Of a stretch of DNA of 6,443 nt, positions 5,145 through 6,443 are shown piece after piece; the first letter of the stretch is position 1, and each line of letters starts with the position of its first letter. The stretch is from NCBI GenBank assembly GCA_946479535.1, contig CAMLGP010000170.1, forward strand, positions 1-6,443, read 5' to 3'. The DNA comes from an uncultured Bacteroidota bacterium (GTDB lineage Bacteria > Bacteroidota > Bacteroidia > Chitinophagales > Chitinophagaceae). Below the pieces are notes generated by a model. It saw only the letters and a program-made list of their open reading frames with translations. It was not told where the DNA came from and ran no database searches. A program made the position numbers and the translations under genes.

Positions 5145-6443
5145 ATGCTTGCCCCTAATTGTCTTAAGGCTATTGCTCTCTTCACCGCCCTCTACTGTAA
5201 TATTGCCTTAGCCCAGAATGAATCCCTCTCTCAACAGGCCGAACAGGCTATGTACAAAGCCACAAAATATATGGAGGATAGTGTAAGTATCAGTGGTGGT
5301 TTTGTCTGGTATTATTTACCTGATCGTTCCAGGCGTTGGGGTGAAATGGAAGCCTATAAAACCATGATCTGGGTACAGGATGGAGGTACAGTAAGTGTTG
5401 GCAACATGCTACTGGATGCCTATGATGTAACAGGTAATGAATATTATTACCAGGCTGCTGAAAAAGCGGCAGCAGCCATGATCTGGGGACAAAGTAGTGA
5501 GGGAGGATGGAACTACCTGATTGATTTTGCCGGAGACCGGTCTCTTAAGAAATGGTACGCCACCATTGGGAAAAATGGATGGCGACTGGAAGAATTTCAG
5601 CACTATTATGGAAACAGCACTTATGATGATGATGTTACTTCAGATGCCGCACGCTTTCTCCTGAGAATATATCTGAAAAAACTGGATGTCAAATACAAAC
5701 CGGCTTTGGACAAGGCTATCAATTTTATCCTCAATAGTCAATATCCCAATGGCGGATGGCCGCAGCGTTATCCCCTTAAACATGATTTTAATAAGGCAGG
5801 TCATCCGGACTATTCTTCTTTTTATACTTTTAATGACGATGTAATCTGGGAGAATGTACTGTTTCTCATTCACTGTTATGAGACCCTGGGAGAACAGAGA
5901 TTCCTTGAACCAATTTTTAAGGGAATGAATTTTTACCTGTTGGTACAGGGTAAGAATGGTGCCTGGGGACAGCAATACAATATGAAAATGCAGGTTTCAG
6001 GTGCACGCACCTATGAACCCACTGCTTATGTACCCAGCTACACTTTAAATAACTGCCTGTTATGTCTCAGGTTTTATCAATATACTGGCAACCGCAAATT
6101 TCTTACGCATATACCGGATGCGATCAAATGGCTCGAGAAGGTAAAACTTCCAGCCAGCAGTACGCAGAATGGAAGATACACGCATCCACTTTTTGTAAAT
6201 CCAGCTACAGATAAACCCATTTATGTACATCGCAAAGGATCCAATGTCATCTATGGTTATTATTATACAGACACAACAGATACCAAATTGCTATCACACA
6301 TGATGGGAAAACGGTCCATCAACCTCCAATACCTGAAAGATGAATACGCAAAAGTAAGCGCACTGTCCCCGCAAGAAGCAGTAAAGGATTCACCTTTGAT
6401 CCCTGGCAAATTTGAAGGGGTTGGTACACCTCAATCATACTAT
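5145..6443 (+). CDS. pelA: Pectate lyase, PelA family (PL10-like), 3' end outside window
   Basis: A secreted endo-acting lyase that cleaves de-esterified polygalacturonate by calcium-dependent beta-elimination, giving 4,5-unsaturated oligogalacturonides. It is open from the ATG at 5145 to the right edge, 433 codons. Residues 1-23 are a signal peptide (CLKAIALFTALYCNIALA, then QN). An (alpha/alpha)-barrel-like domain follows, with family signatures WGEMEAYKTMIWVQDGGT (65-82), STYDDDVTSD (158-167), NSQYPNGGWPQRYP (197-210), YTFNDDVIWE (227-236), GAWGQQYN (272-279) and GARTYEPTAY (286-295). N230-D231-D232 are probable calcium or catalytic acidic residues, and R288 is a candidate for the catalytic arginine by family position; neither assignment is verified. 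After residue 340 the segment resembles the broken lyase end at 4444-4671 but has drifted from the usual PelA pattern, and a further C-terminal extension (SPLIPGKFEGVGTPQSYY) begins before the edge. It is preceded closely by kdgF, probably in one operon. Confidence 0.9.
   Translation, partial: MLAPNCLKAIALFTALYCNIALAQNESLSQQAEQAMYKATKYMEDSVSISGGFVWYYLPDRSRRWGEMEAYKTMIWVQDGGTVSVGNMLLDAYDVTGNEYYYQAAEKAAAAMIWGQSSEGGWNYLIDFAGDRSLKKWYATIGKNGWRLEEFQHYYGNSTYDDDVTSDAARFLLRIYLKKLDVKYKPALDKAINFILNSQYPNGGWPQRYPLKHDFNKAGHPDYSSFYTFNDDVIWENVLFLIHCYETLGEQRFLEPIFKGMNFYLLVQGKNGAWGQQYNMKMQVSGARTYEPTAYVPSYTLNNCLLCLRFYQYTGNRKFLTHIPDAIKWLEKVKLPASSTQNGRYTHPLFVNPATDKPIYVHRKGSNVIYGYYYTDTTDTKLLSHMMGKRSINLQYLKDEYAKVSALSPQEAVKDSPLIPGKFEGVGTPQSYY

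Noticed and set aside
4972..5211. Plus-strand frame in another phase across the kdgF 3' end and pelA start, rich in Leu/Ile
   Set aside because: It looks like a small membrane protein only because it is an out-of-frame reading of KdgF motif 2 and the pelA signal peptide.
5409..5975. Minus-strand frames inside the pectate lyase gene
   Set aside because: They are antisense to conserved lyase motifs and have no recognisable features.
1..6443. Mobile element, CRISPR array, tRNA/rRNA, or toxin-antitoxin/defence system
   Set aside because: I found no transposase, integrase, repeat-spacer pattern, cloverleaf or paired small genes. A lone GIY-YIG protein is not enough to claim a defence or homing system.

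Overview
The window looks like Bacteroidota DNA, probably Chitinophagaceae-like. It has moderate-to-low GC content, start codons without Shine-Dalgarno sequences, and candidate promoters of the TTG / TAnnTTTG type. The gene families present (an outer-membrane beta-barrel TonB-dependent receptor, a fused YncE propeller/phosphoesterase, and a PelA-family pectate lyase) are also typical of that phylum. The assignment rests on these features and not on a database search.

Layout. Positions 1-1275 (minus) hold the N-terminal 425 codons of a TonB-dependent receptor that runs off the left edge. Its promoter region carries two perfect 16-bp palindromes with centres 20 bp apart. Positions 1323-1469 (minus) hold a 48-codon start-less remnant with a c-type cytochrome CxxCH motif. 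It is in frame with, and directly after, the stop codon of the next gene, a small GIY-YIG nuclease-fold protein (1470-1844, minus) that has no ATG start. A 143-bp divergent intergenic region follows. Positions 1988-4447 (plus) encode a secreted 819-aa protein with a seven-bladed YVTN/YncE-like propeller and a phosphoesterase domain, ending in six aspartates. Positions 4444-4671 (minus) hold the broken C-terminal end of a second pectate lyase. It is convergent with the phosphoesterase gene and the two stop codons overlap. Positions 4764-5108 (plus) encode a KdgF-type cupin, and 36 bp later a PelA/PL10-type pectate lyase starts at 5145 and runs off the right edge.

How the genes fit together. 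The cupin and the pectate lyase form a small pectin-use unit: the secreted lyase makes 4,5-unsaturated galacturonides, and KdgF opens the released unsaturated uronate toward the KduI/KduD route. The antisense pectate lyase remnant shows that the locus once held another, divergent lyase. The receptor, GIY-YIG and phosphoesterase genes have no evident link to pectin. I see no phage, transposon, CRISPR, toxin-antitoxin or defence system. The less ordinary signals are the twin palindromic operator, the two gene remnants and the non-ATG start of the GIY-YIG gene.
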